A stretch of DNA of 64,000 nucleotides from Methylomonas sp. 11b (GTDB lineage Bacteria; Pseudomonadota; Gammaproteobacteria; Methylococcales; Methylomonadaceae). Positions 62,752 through 64,000 of the stretch are shown here, piece after piece. The translations under genes were made by a program, and so were the position numbers. The notes under the pieces were generated by a model that made no database searches, had not been told where the DNA came from, and saw only the letters and a list, made by a program, of their open reading frames with translations. The stretch lies in assembly GCF_000515215.1 (NCBI RefSeq), contig NZ_KI911557.1:3839741-3903740 (forward strand), written 5' to 3'. Every line of letters begins with the position of its first letter. Position 1 is the first letter of the stretch.

Positions 62752-63549
62752 CTAATCCGGCGGGCCAGGCAGGCGTTCGACATTGGCGGCCATATGCATG
62801 GGATAAAGCGCCGGTCCGAATTGAGTAAAAATCGCTACGTCCGCCGCGTCGTGGCCGTAAGCGACGATGACCCTACCGCCGCACGGTTCGGCTTGGGTCG
62901 GGTCGAAGGTATACCATCGACCGCCCACATAAGCCTCGAACCAGGCGTGAAAATCCATCGGCTGCAAGCCGTATAGATAACCCACCACCATCCGTGCCGG
63001 AATGCATAAGGCCCGGCACAGAGCGATGCCCAAATGGGCAAGTTCGCGGCAGACGCCTTCGCCGGCCATATTGGTTTCGACTGCCGACAGCTGGAAATGC
63101 GGCGAGTCCGGATTGAAACGGATATTGTCGCGCAGCCAGCGGTGCAGCGTCGCGACTTGGTCGTAACCCGGTAAGGCATCGGCGACGATTTCCTGGGCTA
63201 GATCGATAAACCGGTCGGATTCGCAATAGCGGGTCGGGATCAGATAGGTCAGTACCGAATCCGGCAGACTTTGCACTTCCGTAAACGGTGCGCCGGGGCA
63301 GACGTCGATATGCTCGTTAGTATGAATATCGGCGCTGGTGCGCACGGCAAACTCGCCGGGTGGCGCGATCAGGCGTTGACAGAGATTGCCGTAGTAGTCG
63401 GTATATTCGAATACCGGCACCGTCGGATTCAATGTATACGACTCGCGGGCTACCCATTGATTGGCGCCGTTGCGCGGTCGCAGCATCAAAATGAACGGAG
63501 TCTCGATGCTGACATCGAAGGTTATTTCGCAACTAGTGCGCAGCCACAT
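62752..63549 (-). CDS. Transglutaminase-like cysteine peptidase-fold protein
   Basis: The 265 aa protein has an N-terminal beta domain typical of bacterial transglutaminase-like proteins ([20 protein letters not shown]). The catalytic domain follows, with nucleophile Cys in [20 protein letters not shown], His in [12 protein letters not shown] and Asp in FDPTQAEP. Such proteins are usually peptidases or amidases of unknown substrate. ATG at 63549 (AGGA upstream) was chosen over a 57-codon longer frame because it gives the family N-terminus. Confidence 0.88.
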   Translation of the reverse strand: MWLRTSCEITFDVSIETPFILMLRPRNGANQWVARESYTLNPTVPVFEYTDYYGNLCQRLIAPPGEFAVRTSADIHTNEHIDVCPGAPFTEVQSLPDSVLTYLIPTRYCESDRFIDLAQEIVADALPGYDQVATLHRWLRDNIRFNPDSPHFQLSAVETNMAGEGVCRELAHLGIALCRALCIPARMVVGYLYGLQPMDFHAWFEAYVGGRWYTFDPTQAEPCGGRVIVAYGHDAADVAIFTQFGPALYPMHMAANVERLPGPPD

Positions 63550-63650
63550 ATGGGGTGTCCTTGTGTTGATTACCGAAAAATTAGCCTTGGGGCACGCGCC
63601 GATAGGCGCGTTGCCGGAGCCAGCCGCTTGAGCAACATTGATCGTACGTG

Positions 63651-64000
63651 CTAAATCTTGGCTTTGCCTGAGCGGAGGGGCCAGAACGGGATCGACAGCA
63701 CCAGTATACACAGCAACCAAGCCATGAGTTGCTGATTGTAAAACGTGTAACCCAGGGCTATCGGTAAACCTTCGCTAAAGCCCGGATGCGCTTGGATAAA
63801 GTCGTAGGCAGCCATAAACTCGTGCGTCTCGCCTATCACCACGGCGACAGTGCCGAAACTTAAAAAATACGCCAATAAGCGGTCGCGGGGCGTTTGTGAA
63901 TCACCGCCGGACAGGCTGTCGAAGCGCAGCATCTGCCAGTGTAGCCGGTGCTGGGCGAGGTACAGGCAGACCATCAATCCGCAGATGCCAAAGGCCGGAA
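63651..64000 (-). CDS. Membrane protein, 5' end outside the window
   Basis: The visible 116 or so residues contain at least three hydrophobic segments: [26 protein letters not shown] and [18 protein letters not shown]. They end in a basic tail (PLRSGKAKI). The frame stays open to the window edge, so the gene very likely begins further right; an internal TTG/ATG at 63977 is possible but less likely. No family recognised. Confidence 0.6.
   Translation of the reverse strand, partial: PAFGICGLMVCLYLAQHRLHWQMLRFDSLSGGDSQTPRDRLLAYFLSFGTVAVVIGETHEFMAAYDFIQAHPGFSEGLPIALGYTFYNQQLMAWLLCILVLSIPFWPLRSGKAKI

Overview
The window looks like chromosome of a gammaproteobacterial methanotroph of the Methylomonas/Methylobacter type (Methylococcaceae). 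The taxonomic call is an inference. It rests on a tetrahydromethanopterin-linked formyltransferase/hydrolase (fhc) operon, a gammaproteobacterial nif accessory cluster in the Azotobacter-like order (iscA-nifU-nifS, nifV-cysE-nifW-nifZ-nifM-clpX-nifF), PEP-CTERM-type sorting signals, and gammaproteobacterial housekeeping genes (sspAB, murJ, yidC, mnmE). No rRNA, tRNA or CRISPR array was seen.

Layout. 1-5.6 kb: end of a phosphomannomutase (algC), argB, a DUF4124 protein, yggT, proC and murJ. 5.7-12.2 kb: rpsT, an oxidoreductase, a small ankyrin protein, clpB with a near-consensus sigma-32 promoter, a cold-shock gene, and an unusual membrane protein with one haem c motif. 12.2-18.2 kb: a minus-strand C1 operon, pterin dehydratase-like gene > fhcB > fhcA > fhcD > fhcC > radical SAM gene. 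18.3-25.5 kb: sspAB, a phosphate transporter with its PhoU-like partner, a glycine-zipper lipoprotein, and rpmH-rnpA-yidD-yidC-mnmE. 25.5-27.7 kb: an unknown gene and a two-domain SagB/ThcOx oxidoreductase.

27.9-40.7 kb is a nitrogen-fixation accessory region. Two transcription units each carry a NifA-type activator site (TGT-N10-ACA) and a GG-N10-GC sigma-54 promoter: iscA-nifU-nifS, and nifV-(55 aa ORF)-cysE-(TPR-like)-(40 aa membrane ORF)-nifW-nifZ-nifM-clpX-(CGFS glutaredoxin/BolA fusion)-nifF-rseC-like. These genes supply Fe-S clusters, homocitrate, cysteine, chaperones and electrons for nitrogenase. The structural genes nifHDK are not in the window. A GDSL hydrolase with a C-terminal sorting signal and a decayed sorting-signal gene lie between the two units.

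40.9-60 kb is a potassium region: kdpFABC, a 2-TM potassium channel, kdpD, kdpE and kup. A T-rich promoter block repeats before an orphan 53 aa membrane protein, before kdpFABC, and before an RNase H-like/IS110-like ORF that leads into the channel and kdpDE. The first two copies keep the same internal spacing over 93 bp. A weaker match precedes kup. I read these as KdpE-controlled promoters, which would define a small Kdp regulon. kdpC and the kdpDE block are separated by a roughly 5 kb accessory insert: an IS256-family element, a PD-(D/E)XK-type nuclease gene and a HEPN/TOPRIM-type gene. That pair is the best candidate here for an uncharacterised defence module.

56-64 kb: dapA, a MarC-family gene, kup, a 2-oxoglutarate/Fe(II) oxygenase, a CNNM/CorC-type membrane protein, a transglutaminase-like protein and a membrane protein cut by the window end.
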